From assembly GCF_039822265.1 (NCBI RefSeq), contig NZ_JBAJEX010000004.1, forward strand, positions 1-64,000: 64,000 nt of DNA. The letters are read 5' to 3'. How positions within the stretch are numbered: the first letter of the stretch is position 1; the number at the start of each line of letters is the position of its first letter. Made by a program: the position numbers and the translations under genes. Source of the stretch: Thiobacter sp. AK1 (GTDB lineage Bacteria > Pseudomonadota > Gammaproteobacteria > Burkholderiales > Thiobacteraceae). The notes beneath the pieces are model-generated. The model saw only the letters and a program-made list of their open reading frames with translations. It had not been told where the DNA came from and searched no databases. Below, one piece after another: positions 21,902 through 33,349 of the stretch.

Positions 21902-24900
21902 CGGGATGCCCCGTCAGACAGGCCGAGAAGCCGGGCCAGGCGCTGGAACATCGGCGTCCAGGCATTGGGATCGGCCGAAAAGCGCACGAAGGTGTAGCCC
22001 CGCTCCTCCCATTCCGCCTGCAGGTCGCGGCTAGTATCGGGCAGCGCCACCGCCACGTAATGATCGGGCCAGTGCAGCAATTCGGTGCCGTCGATGCGCA
22101 CCTTGGCCGGTGCCGGGGCTTTGGGCAAGTGTCGCGCGGCGGCCTGCTGCCATTGGCCCCCCCAGCCGGGTGCTGGCGCTGGTTCTGGCGGTAGTTCAGC
22201 CATGGTGGGGTCGGAGGCAAGCTCGGTTTCGATTTGCGCAAGCCGCCAGAGGATGCGCCGGGCGTGTTCGTCGCGCCGGTCGATGAGCTCGTGGTCGGGT
22301 TGGTTGTAATACGACAGCAGGCATCGATAGCAGCCCGCCACACAGCGGGTGTCGGGTTGGTCGTCGATCATTGCGAAATCGGGCCATGGCGCTGCCGGAT
22401 CGGTTGGTACGTCGTAATGCATGACGTGCAGTGCCTGGCGTGCGACCTGAGCCAAGGCACGGGGATCATTGACGAGCCGGGTGAGCACACCCGCGCCACC
22501 CTCGGCGGCTTCGTAAAAGAGCACACCCGTGCGGTTCTTGGCATCTGGCAGAGCCTCTGCAAGGAGTTCGGCTTCTTCTAACTGGTAGGTCGCCTCGATG
22601 CCGCGCTTGAGCGCGTGCTGCACCGTCGCCAGGGTGGTCGCCGACCAGGCTCCATGCGGCTGCAGGAGCAGCGCGTTCTTGTGGTCCTGCACGTAGGGGA
22701 CGACACGCTGCGGTGGCAGTCGATCGGCCTCGCCGCTGGCATCGTTGCCCTCGTCGTCGTCTGCCTCCTCCTTCACCCACCAGCCCGTGCGTGGATTGAT
22801 GAGAAAGCCGAATTGGTTGGGATTGCGGCGGCGGCGCAAGCCCTTGTTGATCCGCGTGATGGTCGCGCCAGCACCATAGCGCAGGGTGAGGATATCGCCT
22901 TCGCTGTCACGCGCCCGCACGCTGCGCGCGTCCACGCGGCGATTGCGGATGGCCCACTCGAAGACGGTTTGCAACTCGAATGCCTGCCGCTGGCGCTCTT
23001 CGTCGTTGGCGGTGATGCGTTCCGTGGGTTCTGTGTCCACGTTGTCGATGCGGTAGAGACCATTGATCACGGTCGCGTCGGCGAGAGACTGCCCGCAGGC
23101 GTGGCAGTCGTTCCAGTGGGCTTCGAAGTGAGCGGCCCCGCAGTGCCGGCAAATGCGTACGGCACGGGTGCTGAGGTTGCCGTCGGCGGTGGCCTGTTCG
23201 GCTGTGGAGAGCGCGATGCGTGCGCGCACGACGCGATAGGCTCGTCCTTCGTGGTAGACGAGGCTGCGCGGGCCGAACTCGGACAAGGCCAGAAAGCGAG
23301 GCCGTTGCAGGAAGGTGTTGCCCCTGCGCACGTCCAGACGACCTGGGATGTAGGCCATCAGCGGCAGACGGGGAAAGTTGTATCCGGGCAGGAACCCTTC
23401 TGTGGCCAGATAGCGGTAGGTGTAGAAGTCGCTGGAGAACGACTCGTGTCCGTGCAGCAGCAAGTCGATCTGATCGAGCGCCTGTCGGAGCCGGCGCTTG
23501 GCATCTTCGCGCTCACGCCTGTCGGTGATGGTGTAGTTGTCTAAGGTGGCCTGCGCCAATTGCTTTTGTCGCTCAGCCGATGTGAACAGGGCTCGCCAGC
23601 GGTTGAACGCCCGGTCGAAGGCATCGAGTGCATTGGCGATCACGGCTTGCGCATAAGACTGCGCGTCGGTAAACCAAGGGGCCCTTTGCGGTGAAAGATG
23701 CGCTTGGACTTGGCGCAGCACGGCGACGGCGCGACGGTTGGCCTCCTCGGCGACGACGGGCCGAGCGAGCGCAGCAAGGATGGCTTCGGACACCGGCTGT
23801 CGCGGCAGGCTTGGGTCAACGATGTTCGAGATGGAGCCGTCCAGCTCATGACGGCTCGCGGCCAGCCAGATGGCTTGCAGGTGACTTTGGATGAGGTCTT
23901 GATTGGCCAGATCGATCAGCGGCGGCTTGACGACGCCGTGAACCATGCCCGCGGCATCGCGGAAGAAATACTGGTCGTGGGGACTGCGCGCCGCGCAGTA
24001 CGTCACGATCAGCGCCGCCTGACCGCTGCGCCCAGCGCGCCCAGCGCGCTGCACGTAGTTGGCTGGCGTGGGCGGCACGTTGCGCAGATACACGGCGTTG
24101 AGCGCGGAGATATCAACGCCGAGCTCCATCGTCGGCGAACAGAACATCACGGGCAGAAAGCGATTGGGCTCGCCCAACTGTCGGGCCTTGTCAAGCAATT
24201 CCCCGCTCTTGAGGCTATCAGACTCGGGCTTGCCGAAGCGGAAGCGGGCCTCGCGTAGCGCGCGCAAATCGCCATCGACCTGGGCGGTATGCTCGCGGGC
24301 TTCCAAGCCGAACAGGAAGCAGCCGTCATGTTCGAGCAAGTCGGCGACGGCGGTATATAGGTTCCGAAAGAACGCGTTGGGACGAGTGCCCGCGTCCGCC
24401 GCTGCACGGAATCGAATGCGCCCGGCGTTGAGCCGGAATCCGGGGATATTGAACGGGGTGTTATCGTCACGGCGGATGAATCCGCCGCTCTGCGCGGCAC
24501 GAATCAGAGCCACCAGCAAATCCTCATAGTCATTGCGGCTCAGTGAAGCCGCTTCAGGTCGGCCCCCCCACAAGCGGGAATTTCGCAAGGCCTTGCCGAG
24601 GACGGTCTGCAAGCCGCCGCGAAGCACTAGTTCTTCGTCTGACCCACGCAAGGCATTGCGCGGCGGTGGCACCACAAACAGCCAGCGCCATCCCAAGAGG
24701 CGCTCTTCCCGGCCAATGCTCCAAGGATCGCGCAGCAGGCGCAGCGCGTCGTCCTTGCATTGGTTGAGACGCTGCGGATCGAGGGCGGCGGCGTCAACCG
24801 CAAGCCCCTTGCGCATGTGGTCGAACAGACAGCGGTAAACGGCCTTACGCACCTCGGGCGCGGCGTCGCGAAGCAGCGCTGGTGTGTTGCTGAAAAGCGC

Positions 24901-27186
24901 GTCGTTGGCGCAGAAGCCGTCGAGGTCGACGTACTCGGTTTGAAGCAGGCCAAGCTCTTCGAGATTGGGGTTGGTGTAGCGCCAACCCCGCCGCTGGTCG
25001 TACCAGGCGCGATAGGCCAGCACAAAGCGCAGTGTCTCTTCTGCATCCGCGAGATCGCGCGCAGTGGCTTGCGGATCCTGCATCCATTCGCGCCGGTGAC
25101 TGTCGGCCGGATCGCCCTGCGGCGGCTTGTCAAAGCCCAGCGCGGTGCGTACGGCCGCGCCGAGGCTGCTGTCGTTCAGGCCGGCAGGGCCTGCGTTTCG
25201 CAAGGCGCGGTAGATCGCGCCGCGCAGCAGGCTCACAAACGCAAAGTCATTGAAATGACCCGACTGCAAAGCGGCATCCTGCCTGTTGTCGGTGAAGCCC
25301 AGCAGCTTGCGCTTGTCTTCCGGAACTCTGCTTTCCGCGCCATGCATCCAGCGCAGTGCGCTCATGGTCAGGATGGTCGAGGCGGAGCTGCGGCCTTCGG
25401 CCGAAAGCGATGCCAGGCGGTTGCTATCCTTGCCCTGCGCCCCATGAACAGCGCGACAGCGCAGGCAATATCGGAACTTGCCCGGCATGAACCAGACAGG
25501 GTTTCCTGTTCCGACCCGGCCACCAGGGTCAACTGAAAGTCGTTCTGCTGCCAGATGCCGGTAATCGCGTTTGAGGCGCGCTTCTCCAGCGCGTGTCGTT
25601 TCGATCCATGTTTCCGGGTAGTCCTCTGGAAGACCCTGGAACTCCAGTGGATCGGTCGGACTCAGCGGCAGGACAAAACCCAACCGTTCTGCCTGCTGAT
25701 CATCGTCGCTGGAATCCTGGCCGTCTCCCGCGGCGGTCTTTGGCATGTCATCGATGTCGCGGGGCAAAAGCTTCTGGCCACCATCCTCGCGGATCAGTCG
25801 AACAGGGTGATACTCCTGTCCGCAGTCGCGACAGAAATACGTGGCAAAGAGTCGCTTGGTCGGATCGGAAGGCAGAAACTGCTGGCCTTCGAGCTCGACC
25901 GGGCGACTGCCCGGCACATCCAGCGTGGTGAACACCAAGCCTGCGCCGCTGATGAACTGATGCAGGCGAAACGCGAAGAATGCCCGGTCAGATCCACCGG
26001 GACGACGGTTGCGCTCTGGCGATGCAGCCAGCAACAACAGAGTGCGAAGAGCCTCGCCGCATGCGCGTTCGTCGCGCCCGGCCTCGCTAGCGAGCAGACG
26101 GGCAGCTTCCGCCATGGGGCGCGGATGCGCACGCGTCCATTTGCTGCCGGTTTCTCGAGTGATTCCAAGACGCGTCTCGACCCAGATGGCAAGCGGATGG
26201 GTTCGGAGTTCTTCGTTCGAGATCGACCGACTGATGCCGGCGTCTATCGCTGCGCCAAGCAGTGGGCGAACCGAATCGGCTGTCTGCGCTGGATCTGTGG
26301 CGCGGTCGAGATCCTCCGTGATCACATTGAATGGCGAAATTGGCGTCGCGAACAGTATGGAAGCCACCTCAGCCACTTTCTGGTTCCGATCGTCCTGGCT
26401 CCCACCCGATGACATCGTCGCCGAAGTTCCGATGCACAAAAGCCTGTCAGGAGCCAGGCGTTCCCGTACGCGGCGCACCAGCATGGCCACATCCGCACCC
26501 TGCCTTCCGCGATAGGTATGCAATTCGTCCAGCACGAGAAACTGCAGACCAGCGCAGTTTTCGATCACCTTCCTGTCGGTTTCGTTCTGCCGGGTCATGA
26601 GCATTTCCAGCATCATGAAGTTGGTCAGCAGAATGTCGGGCGGATTGTCCTTGATCCGGTCGCGCTCCTCAGAGGTCTCCTGGCCGGTATAGCGCGCAAA
26701 TGAAACGGGGCTGTTGTCTCCGATGAACTTGATCAGCTCTTCGCGCTGGCTGTTGGCCAGCGCGTTCATCGGATAAATCACAATCGCGCGCGTGCGTGGG
26801 GTGCTGTCATGCCTTTTCGCGCGCAGAACTGCATCTACGATGGGGATGAAGAAGCACAGCGACTTTCCGGACCCGGTTCCCGTGGTCACCACGAAACTCT
26901 CGCCCTTTGCGGCGAAGGCGATCGCCTGTTCCTGATGCGTGTAAAGCTCGATCGGAAAACACTCCGCGGTTTCAGGCAGGATTTCCCTGCGGGCCGCGAG
27001 CTGCGATGTGTGGTCGCCAGGTTTGTAGCGCGGATTGATCTGTATCAGCGGTTCAGGCCAAAAGTGATTGCTGTTGTAAGCGGCCTCCACTCCTGCGCGG
27101 ATATCGTCAGCACGGATGGAGGTGAACGAACGAGCGAAGCTGCTGTAGTCAGAGACCAAGCTCTCCCGTAGTTTGAATACATCCAT
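21898..27186 (-). CDS. DEAD/DEAH helicase with C-terminal DUF1998 (DrmA-DrmB-like)
   Basis: The 1762-residue protein has Walker A TGTGSGKS at 102-109, 'LLTNFMMLE', DELH at 220-223 and helicase C motifs '[11 protein letters not shown]' and '[11 protein letters not shown]' near 1095-1140. A Cys4 cluster follows (CRHCG...CHACG, near 1385-1410). A DUF1998 region follows, with '[12 protein letters not shown]' and '[15 protein letters not shown]' near 1600-1670. The last 90 residues add an unassigned domain ('[14 protein letters not shown]') that has the look of a restriction-endonuclease-like fold but no certain catalytic residues. The start at MDVFKL has a very strong ribosome binding site (GGGAGGGAG). 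In DISARM, DrmA (helicase) and DrmB (DUF1998) are separate proteins; here both types of sequence sit in one chain. First large gene of the operon. Confidence 0.9.
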   Translation of the reverse strand: MDVFKLRESLVSDYSSFARSFTSIRADDIRAGVEAAYNSNHFWPEPLIQINPRYKPGDHTSQLAARREILPETAECFPIELYTHQEQAIAFAAKGESFVVTTGTGSGKSLCFFIPIVDAVLRAKRHDSTPRTRAIVIYPMNALANSQREELIKFIGDNSPVSFARYTGQETSEERDRIKDNPPDILLTNFMMLEMLMTRQNETDRKVIENCAGLQFLVLDELHTYRGRQGADVAMLVRRVRERLAPDRLLCIGTSATMSSGGSQDDRNQKVAEVASILFATPISPFNVITEDLDRATDPAQTADSVRPLLGAAIDAGISRSISNEELRTHPLAIWVETRLGITRETGSKWTRAHPRPMAEAARLLASEAGRDERACGEALRTLLLLAASPERNRRPGGSDRAFFAFRLHQFISGAGLVFTTLDVPGSRPVELEGQQFLPSDPTKRLFATYFCRDCGQEYHPVRLIREDGGQKLLPRDIDDMPKTAAGDGQDSSDDDQQAERLGFVLPLSPTDPLEFQGLPEDYPETWIETTRAGEARLKRDYRHLAAERLSVDPGGRVGTGNPVWFMPGKFRYCLRCRAVHGAQGKDSNRLASLSAEGRSSASTILTMSALRWMHGAESRVPEDKRKLLGFTDNRQDAALQSGHFNDFAFVSLLRGAIYRALRNAGPAGLNDSSLGAAVRTALGFDKPPQGDPADSHRREWMQDPQATARDLADAEETLRFVLAYRAWYDQRRGWRYTNPNLEELGLLQTEYVDLDGFCANDALFSNTPALLRDAAPEVRKAVYRCLFDHMRKGLAVDAAALDPQRLNQCKDDALRLLRDPWSIGREERLLGWRWLFVVPPPRNALRGSDEELVLRGGLQTVLGKALRNSRLWGGRPEAASLSRNDYEDLLVALIRAAQSGGFIRRDDNTPFNIPGFRLNAGRIRFRAAADAGTRPNAFFRNLYTAVADLLEHDGCFLFGLEAREHTAQVDGDLRALREARFRFGKPESDSLKSGELLDKARQLGEPNRFLPVMFCSPTMELGVDISALNAVYLRNVPPTPANYVQRAGRAGRSGQAALIVTYCAARSPHDQYFFRDAAGMVHGVVKPPLIDLANQDLIQSHLQAIWLAASRHELDGSISNIVDPSLPRQPVSEAILAALARPVVAEEANRRAVAVLRQVQAHLSPQRAPWFTDAQSYAQAVIANALDAFDRAFNRWRALFTSAERQKQLAQATLDNYTITDRREREDAKRRLRQALDQIDLLLHGHESFSSDFYTYRYLATEGFLPGYNFPRLPLMAYIPGRLDVRRGNTFLQRPRFLALSEFGPRSLVYHEGRAYRVVRARIALSTAEQATADGNLSTRAVRICRHCGAAHFEAHWNDCHACGQSLADATVINGLYRIDNVDTEPTERITANDEERQRQAFELQTVFEWAIRNRRVDARSVRARDSEGDILTLRYGAGATITRINKGLRRRRNPNQFGFLINPRTGWWVKEEADDDEGNDASGEADRLPPQRVVPYVQDHKNALLLQPHGAWSATTLATVQHALKRGIEATYQLEEAELLAEALPDAKNRTGVLFYEAAEGGAGVLTRLVNDPRALAQVARQALHVMHYDVPTDPAAPWPDFAMIDDQPDTRCVAGCYRCLLSYYNQPDHELIDRRDEHARRILWRLAQIETELASDPTMAELPPEPAPAPGWGGQWQQAAARHLPKAPAPAKVRIDGTELLHWPDHYVAVALPDTSRDLQAEWEERGYTFVRFSADPNAWTPMFQRLARLLGLSDGASR

Positions 27187-27251
27187 TGTTCTCCCTCCCT
27201 TGAACCCCAAGCGAGCCGCCGTAGTGGCGAGCCTGCCAATTGCTTAGAGAT

Positions 27252-27440
27252 TTACTTTGTCCTCTTGTCCGGGGCCGATCCGGGCCGCTGCTTGGCCATA
27301 TATTCTTCGATTGCCTGTCGAACGACCCATGCCAACGACACCTTCATGCTCGCGGCGAGCCGCTGCAGTTGTGTATCTTTCTTTCTGTAAATTCCGTTCC
27401 GCTGCCACCGCAGGGCGGTAGGCGGTGAGTCTGTCGCCAT
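27252..27440 (-). CDS. Ribbon-helix-helix (CopG-like) protein at the operon head
   Basis: The 62-residue product contains a basic strand followed by two helices ('KKDTQLQRLAASMKVSLAWVVRQAIEEYMAK' region, residues about 20-50), the CopG/Arc type ribbon-helix-helix arrangement. It lies 65 bp upstream of the helicase start on the same strand, so it may repress the operon or act as an antitoxin-like partner of the PIN protein. No clear ribosome binding site precedes the ATG, and the N-terminal 18 residues may be non-native sequence joined by the adjacent insertion, so the true start may be later. Confidence 0.5.
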   Translation of the reverse strand: MATDSPPTALRWQRNGIYRKKDTQLQRLAASMKVSLAWVVRQAIEEYMAKQRPGSAPDKRTK

Positions 27441-27472
27441 GACATCGAGAAAGGAGCATATTCACCCTGGCG

Positions 27473-27594
27473 ATGCGACTCGAAGCAAACCCCTTGCAGG
27501 CGGCGTATGCCGCCCTGCTTGAGAATGGTCTCGATGGGGCGGCGAAGGGCAGCGTTCTGGTCAACGAAGCTGCCAAAATCGAACGAAGCGAGTT
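27473..27594 (+). pseudogene. 5' remnant of a second IS256-type transposase
   Basis: The plus-strand frame reads MRLEANPLQAAYAALLENG and later 'VLVNEAAKIERSEF', which I recognise as the N-terminus of a different IS256-family transposase subgroup ('...LLNEAxKIERSEFL...'). It is cut after 'RSEF' exactly where IS copy 2 begins. The remainder was not found in the window. Confidence 0.5.
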
Positions 27595-27710
27595 TAGTTG
27601 TGTGTGTCAAGTTGTGCAAATATGCAGATCAGGTAATTGGTTGATCTCCGTTGCGCTGTCGGTGCCGCGTAGGGGGGAGCCCCAAGCGGTGCCGACAGCG
27701 GCTAGCCGCG

Positions 27711-29040
27711 TCAGGCGGCCAGTCTCAGCGCCTCCTTTTTCTGCTCCGCCAGCAGCGTCATGTTCAGGTAGCGACTGTCCTTTAGCCACGCTTCGTGGGT
27801 CTCGACGCACAGCGCCCGGATCAGCCGCAGGCAGGCGTCCGCGTTTGGGAAGATGCGGACAACACGGGTGCGGCGCTTGATCGCCTCGTTGAGCCGCGCC
27901 AGCATGTTTGTGCGCTTCATGTGCTTGTGATGGGCGCGCGGCAATCGGTAGAAGGTCAGTGTCTCGGCGATGTTCGCTTCCACCCAGTGGACCAGCTTCG
28001 GATACTTGCTTTGCCATTTGCCGATCCAGGCCGAGAGGTCACGATGGGCCTCCTGGATGTCGCGCCGGTCGTCGGTCCAGCGCAGCGCCTGCAGGCAATC
28101 GTCGTCTGCCTTCCGCGGCAGGTCGTCCAGGGCATTCCTCAAGAAATGCACATAGCAGCGCTGCCAGCCGGCTTCGGTCAGGACCTCCCGGATGGCCTTC
28201 TTGAGGCCGGCATGGTCGTCGGAGACGACGAATTGGACACCGGATAGCCCCCGCTGCTTGAGCCGAATCAGAAAGTCCTTCCAGCTGCTCTGGCTCTCGC
28301 GGTTGGCCAGCTCGACCGCCAACACCTGGCGTTGCCCTTCCCAGTTGATGCCGATGGCGATCAGCACCGCCCGCTGCTGGATCACACCCGCTCGTAGCGG
28401 GCGTTGAGGATCAGGTCAGGATGGGGTTCGGTCAGAAGGCGGTTGGCAAAGCGCGCCAAGGCATCATCCAGCCCCTTGTTGATGGCACTGATGGCGCTGG
28501 CCGAAAAACTGTGGCCGCAGCGTTCTTCGGTGATGGCCTTGACCTTGCGGGTGGAGACGCCCTGCACATACCTCTCGGCCAGCGCCGCCACCAAGGCCTT
28601 CTCGCGCCTGGCGTCGCGCTCGAACAAAGCCGTAGAGAATTCGCCGCTTCTGTCCCGCGGCACCCGCAGCTTATTGAGCATTACGTAGGTAGGTCACACC
28701 GTTGTGTCGTCCCCGCGAAAGCGGGGACCCAGGAACATGGCGAGAAATACCCTGGATTCCCGCTTTCGCGGGAATGACGTTTGACTTACGCAGCCTGTCA
28801 ACGACTTACGTTACGCTCAATAAGCGTGCCGATGCGGGTGATGAGGCTGCGGCCGTCGTCGCCCGCACGGTCGCCATTCCTGCTCTCGGTCCGCTCGCCT
28901 GGCGCCGCCCCCAGAAATTCGGTCATCTCGCCTTCCAGAACCTCTTGCAGGGCTTCCTTCATCAGCGCCTTCATCAGGTCGCGGTCGCTTGCGACCGCTT
29001 CCACTGCCAACATCTTCGTCTTATGATTCCTCGTGGTCAT
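27711..29040 (-). pseudogene. IS256 transposase, longer broken copy
   Basis: Pieces: 28798-29040 (N-terminus), 28382-28681 (middle) and 27711-28385 (224-residue catalytic part). It shares with copy 1 the MITE insertion, the frameshift after 'ARYERV' and the Asp-to-Asn change in 'ILNARYERV'. In addition the segment that normally carries the catalytic Glu (TNxxExxNxExKRR) reads TNMLARLNEAIKRR, with Ala in both Glu positions. This copy retains the 264 bp missing from copy 1. Not functional. Confidence 0.85.
28674..28820. repeat. 147-bp MITE, copy inside IS copy 2
   Basis: Same length, ends and insertion site as the MITE in IS copy 1, differing at only a few bases. TA flanks are present on both sides. 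Confidence 0.85.
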
Positions 29041-29258
29041 GGTTTGCCCTCCTTCAGGGTTCAAGGTCGATCTCAATCATCAACCTCTTACCATGACCAC
29101 CCGCCCGCTCCCTACTGCCTGCAAACGCTTTTGCACATTAAGTCAGCACACTACCCGCCGGCTCGCTTTACCTGGCCAGAATGGCCGCCGAGTGGCGCTA
29201 AAGCGTCTCCCACCACCCCGGGGGGAAGAGTCCGTCGAAGGGGTTTTAGCGGCGATTG

Positions 29259-31562
29259 CTAGCGCCTGAGTCTGGCCAGCGCGGCGGCCATGGCACCCTG
29301 GGCCGCAGGCGCATCCTCGCGCCGCTGGTTTTTGCTGCGCCGCCCGCGCCCCACTTCGCTCATGCCTCGCGGCGCCGCCTCCGCCCCATCGGTAAGCCGC
29401 ATGCTGAGGGAAATGCGCCGCCGCGGCAGATCCACTTCCAGCACCTGCACCTTGACCACATCGCCCGCTTTCACCACCGCGCGCGGGTCCTTCACGAAGC
29501 GTTCCGAGAGGGCCGAGACGTGTACCAGCCCATCCTGGTGCACACCGATGTCCACGAAGGCGCCAAAGTTGGTGACGTTGGTGACCACGCCTTCCAGCAC
29601 CATGCCCGGCTTGAGATCGCGCATGTCTTCCACGCCCTCCTGGAAACGGACGGTGCGGAATTCCGGCCGCGGATCGCGGCCAGGTTTTTCCAGCTCACGC
29701 AGGATGTCCCTCACCGTGGGCAGACCGAAGCGTTCATCCGTGTATTTCGTGGCCGGCACGCTTTGCAAGATCCGGGCATTGCCCAGTACCTCGCGCAGAC
29801 TCCTGCCCAGGTCGGCGAGGATGCGCTCCACCACGGGATAGGCTTCCGGGTGCACAGCGGAGGCATCCAGGGGGTTGTCACCCTGCATGATGCGCAGAAA
29901 GCCTGCCGCCTGCTCGAAAGTCTTCTCACCGAGGCGAGGTACATTCTTCAGCTCCTGGCGGTTGCGGAAGGGACCGTGCGTGTCACGCCAGGCCACGATC
30001 TGCGCGGCGAGGCTCTGATTGAGCCCCGAGATGCGCGCAAGCAGTGGCACGGACGCGGTATTGAGATCCACCCCGACAGCATTCACGCAGTCTTCCACCA
30101 CCGCATCCAGGGCACGCGCCAGCCGCGTCTGGGACACATCGTGCTGATACTGACCGACGCCGATGGACTTGGGATCGATCTTCACCAGCTCCGCCAGTGG
30201 GTCCTGCAGACGGCGCGCGATGGACACCGCGCCCCGCAGCGTAACGTCGAGATCCGGGAATTCCCGTGCCGCCAACTCGGAGGCGGAATACACCGAGGCA
30301 CCGGCTTCCGACACCATCACCTTGGTCAGGCCCAGTTCCGGATGACGACGAATGAGCTCGGCCACCAGTCGGTCCGTTTCGCGCGAGGCCGTGCCATTGC
30401 CGATGGCGATCAGTTCGATGTGGTACTTCTTCGCCATCGCAGCCAATGCGCGCAAGGCGCCCTCCCAGTCGCGTCTGGGTTCGTGGGGATAGAGGGTGGC
30501 CGTATCCAGCAGCTTGCCGGTGCCATCCACCGCGGCCACTTTCACGCCAGTGCGCAAGCCGGGATCGAGCCCGATGGTGGGGCGCGGGCCAGCGGGCGCG
30601 GCGAGCAGCAAATCCTTGAGATTACCGGCGAAGACGCGAATCGCCTCCTCCTGCGCGCGCTCGCGCAGGGCATGCATCAGCGTAAGCTCCAGGTGCAGGG
30701 AAATCTTCACCTTCCACGCCCAACGCACCGTTTCTAGGAGCCAGCGGTCGGCTGCGCGGCCCTGATCGCGAATGCCAAAGCGGGCGGCAATAAGCGCCTC
30801 GCAGGGATGGGTCGCGCCGGGCTCGGCGGTGAGTTCTGAATCCAGCACCAGTGCAAGCTGTAGCACCGCCTCGTTGCGTCCCCGAAACAGGGCCAGTGCG
30901 CGATGGGATGGAATGCGGGCCCAGGGTTCCGCGAAGTCGAAATAGTCGCGGAACTTAGCGCCCGCTTCTTCCTGGCCCGCCACCACCGTCGCTTTCACCA
31001 CGCCGTGTTGTTCCAAGTAGGTGCGCAAGCTTCCCAGCAGCTCAGCGTCCTCAGCGAAGCGTTCCATCAAAATCTGGCGCGCGCCTTCCAGCACGCCTTT
31101 CACATCCGGAAAGCCGGCTTGCGCGTTGAGATACTTTTCCGCCTCGTCTTCCGGGCACAAAGTGGGGTCAGTGAGCAGCGCCTCGGCGAGCGGCGCGAGT
31201 CCCGCTTCACGGGCGATTTGAGCCTTGGTACGGCGTTTGGGCTTGTAGGGCAGATAGAGATCTTCCAGCCGCTCTTTGGTCTGCGCTTGCGCGATCTCGT
31301 TCGCGAGTTCTGGCGTGAGCTTGCCCTGCTCCTGAATGCTGGCGAGGATGGCGGCGCGGCGCGCCTCCAGCTCGCGCATATAGACCAAGCGCTCTTCCAG
31401 CGTGCGCAGCTGGCTGTCGTTAAGCCCACCGGTGGCCTCCTTGCGGTAGCGGGCGATGAAGGGCACCGTCGCGCCATCGTCGAGCAAGGCGATGGCAGCG
31501 CAAACTTGTTGGGGTTTGACGCCAAGTTCGGCGGCAATGCGATGTTCGATGGGTGGAAGCAT
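29259..31562 (-). CDS. tex: Tex-family RNA-binding transcription accessory protein
   Basis: The 767-residue protein follows the Tex plan. Helical N-terminal domain ('[15 protein letters not shown]', '[17 protein letters not shown]'), YqgF-like RNase H fold in the middle ('[20 protein letters not shown]'), helix-hairpin-helix motifs, and a C-terminal S1 domain ('[21 protein letters not shown]'). It associates with RNA polymerase and nucleic acids and affects transcription termination and stress responses. The start at [10 protein letters not shown] matches the usual family start; an in-frame start 60 bp upstream is less likely. It borders the IS256-bounded island (108 bp to IS copy 2, with nothing visible in that gap). 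Confidence 0.95.
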   Translation of the reverse strand: MLPPIEHRIAAELGVKPQQVCAAIALLDDGATVPFIARYRKEATGGLNDSQLRTLEERLVYMRELEARRAAILASIQEQGKLTPELANEIAQAQTKERLEDLYLPYKPKRRTKAQIAREAGLAPLAEALLTDPTLCPEDEAEKYLNAQAGFPDVKGVLEGARQILMERFAEDAELLGSLRTYLEQHGVVKATVVAGQEEAGAKFRDYFDFAEPWARIPSHRALALFRGRNEAVLQLALVLDSELTAEPGATHPCEALIAARFGIRDQGRAADRWLLETVRWAWKVKISLHLELTLMHALRERAQEEAIRVFAGNLKDLLLAAPAGPRPTIGLDPGLRTGVKVAAVDGTGKLLDTATLYPHEPRRDWEGALRALAAMAKKYHIELIAIGNGTASRETDRLVAELIRRHPELGLTKVMVSEAGASVYSASELAAREFPDLDVTLRGAVSIARRLQDPLAELVKIDPKSIGVGQYQHDVSQTRLARALDAVVEDCVNAVGVDLNTASVPLLARISGLNQSLAAQIVAWRDTHGPFRNRQELKNVPRLGEKTFEQAAGFLRIMQGDNPLDASAVHPEAYPVVERILADLGRSLREVLGNARILQSVPATKYTDERFGLPTVRDILRELEKPGRDPRPEFRTVRFQEGVEDMRDLKPGMVLEGVVTNVTNFGAFVDIGVHQDGLVHVSALSERFVKDPRAVVKAGDVVKVQVLEVDLPRRRISLSMRLTDGAEAAPRGMSEVGRGRRSKNQRREDAPAAQGAMAAALARLRR

Positions 31563-31637
31563 GGGAATCGGGCGGGCTACGGCAAGGCCGGCATTGTCGC
31601 CGTGAGGGTTATCCTTGAGCAACCCTCACCAGCCGTG

Positions 31638-33311
31638 TTAGGCCGCGCCTTCGCGCTGGAACAGCCAGTACCGCTCCTTGGTGTCCCCCGGCCGCGCGCC
31701 CTGCCACAACAAACGCCACCGACCCTCAGGCCAGGGCGTGTTTTCGCGGGCACTGCCCTGCCATAGGATGAGATCGCATGCATCCTTTCCCCCCGTCTCG
31801 TGGCGGTGGGTCGTAATGCCCAGGTAGTAATCCAACAAGGCCCGCTGCGGCTCGCCCAAGCCGTGGCTCTCCATGCAGCGGTATTGAGCAGGCAGCGCCC
31901 GCTTTAGGCTCATGAGCATGCCGCGATAGCTCATGCCGGTATTCAGCCAGGGCAGCAGCAGAGTCGCCGCAAGCGCCCAGGCCAAGGCAACACCGCTACT
32001 CCAGCCAAGCAGGGCGCGTCCTGGCCGCTGCCGCGCCAGCGCCATCAGCGCCAGCCAGCCTAGACTGATGGTTATGGCAAAGCCGAGAGCGAGGGGACGC
32101 GCCGTCGGCTGGTAGCCTGGTTGGAACGCCGTCAAGCGCGCCGCCACTGCGGCCGGCACGCCCAAGTCCACCGCCGCCCAAATCACCCAGAGGACACACG
32201 CTGCCAGCGCGAAAAACCCCAGCCCCAACCCATACAACGCACCCTCGAGCCGCCGCGGCAGGCTTTCCATCTCGACTGCCGCCAATAGGGCGATGGGCAA
32301 CAACAGGGGTAAAGCGTAGAGTTCACGCGCCGAGGATGAGAGACTTAGCACACCCAGCGCAACCGCCAGAAAAACGCAGGGTAGCTGCAATTCGGCTCGT
32401 GTGAGACAACGCAGCCTATTGCGCCATAATGTCCATAACGCGAAGGGCACTGCCGGCCAGGCGAGATACGGCAGACGGAGCAGGTAGAAGAACGGCTCGC
32501 TGGTGGGCCCCAGGGGAGCAAAGCCGAGGAAGCGTCCGAAATTGTTGATCCAGAGCCATTCCACGAAAAGCTGGGGCGAGCGGCGGTATAGCGCGAAGGG
32601 CCAGATCGTCACCCAGGGTAGCACAGCAATGGCAGCCACCCCGAGCGACCGAACATAGCCCCGCGCGCGCCAAGCAGGAAAAGCCAGCATGGCCACTGCC
32701 GTCACACCAAGCAAACCCGGCGCGAGCAGACCCTTGCTCATGAAGCCGACGCCGGCACCCGTACCCAATAAGATGCCGCCCGCGACCGGGCGACTGCGAG
32801 CCATTGCCAAGCCGAGCAGACCCATGGCGGTGCCACTCACCATCGCCAGGTCGGTGAGAATCTGATGTGCCGGCAGCAGCAATCCGAAGCAGCCGACGAA
32901 TGCCATCACCGCTGGCCACGCGCGTTCCTTTGCGTACAAGTGGCGCGCGGTGAACGCCAGGCACAGGAGTGTGATCGCCATGTAGAACGCACTGGTCAGA
33001 CGGGCTGCATCATGCAAAGCCAGGGGCGGCGATAGGAGGTGGACGAACAAGGCCGCCGTCAAGAAATAAAGCGGCGGCTTTTCCATGAACGGCTCGCCGC
33101 CCAGGGTGGGCACGACCCAGTCGCCGCTTCGCACGATGTGATAGATCAGACCGAAACCGTACGCCTCATCCGGCTTCCACGGGTCATGGCCGGTCAGGCC
33201 CGGCAACAACCACACCAGGCACACCAGGAGGTATATCCACGGCTTGAGCCAAGCGCGGTCAGAGCAAGAGACGCCGGCGGGATGAGACATGTGTTGTTTG
33301 TGCGCTAGCAT
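31638..33311 (-). CDS. ArnT-like membrane glycosyltransferase (PMT/GT83-type)
   Basis: The 557-residue protein has 10-12 predicted transmembrane helices. The first periplasmic loop holds the catalytic 'DPWKPDE' segment followed by 'GEPFMEKPPLYF', the signature of ArnT and related polyprenyl-phosphate-dependent sugar transferases. The soluble C-terminus ends in 'LLWQGARPGDTKERYWLF'. It would transfer a sugar from undecaprenyl phosphate to a lipid or protein acceptor in the periplasm; the acceptor cannot be told from sequence. The start is uncertain: MLAHK (chosen) or MSHPAG 21 bp later, neither with a strong ribosome binding site. Confidence 0.85.
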   Translation of the reverse strand: MLAHKQHMSHPAGVSCSDRAWLKPWIYLLVCLVWLLPGLTGHDPWKPDEAYGFGLIYHIVRSGDWVVPTLGGEPFMEKPPLYFLTAALFVHLLSPPLALHDAARLTSAFYMAITLLCLAFTARHLYAKERAWPAVMAFVGCFGLLLPAHQILTDLAMVSGTAMGLLGLAMARSRPVAGGILLGTGAGVGFMSKGLLAPGLLGVTAVAMLAFPAWRARGYVRSLGVAAIAVLPWVTIWPFALYRRSPQLFVEWLWINNFGRFLGFAPLGPTSEPFFYLLRLPYLAWPAVPFALWTLWRNRLRCLTRAELQLPCVFLAVALGVLSLSSSARELYALPLLLPIALLAAVEMESLPRRLEGALYGLGLGFFALAACVLWVIWAAVDLGVPAAVAARLTAFQPGYQPTARPLALGFAITISLGWLALMALARQRPGRALLGWSSGVALAWALAATLLLPWLNTGMSYRGMLMSLKRALPAQYRCMESHGLGEPQRALLDYYLGITTHRHETGGKDACDLILWQGSARENTPWPEGRWRLLWQGARPGDTKERYWLFQREGAA

Positions 33312-33349
33312 TTGTCCGCGCGCCATTCTAGCCAACCGGCGCACCCACG

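Larger units (their letters stand above)
27600..29150 (-). mobile_element. IS256-family element, copy 2 (defective)
   Basis: About 1551 bp including a 147-bp MITE, with the same ends and orientation as copy 1. It is inserted within the remnant of another IS256-type transposase on its left. Together with copy 1 it brackets the defence-like operon in the manner of a compound transposon. No target duplication was seen at either copy, nor between outer flanks. Confidence 0.8.

Noticed and set aside
24760-25536. 258-aa plus-strand frame opposite the helicase
   Set aside because: Antisense shadow of a strongly supported gene.
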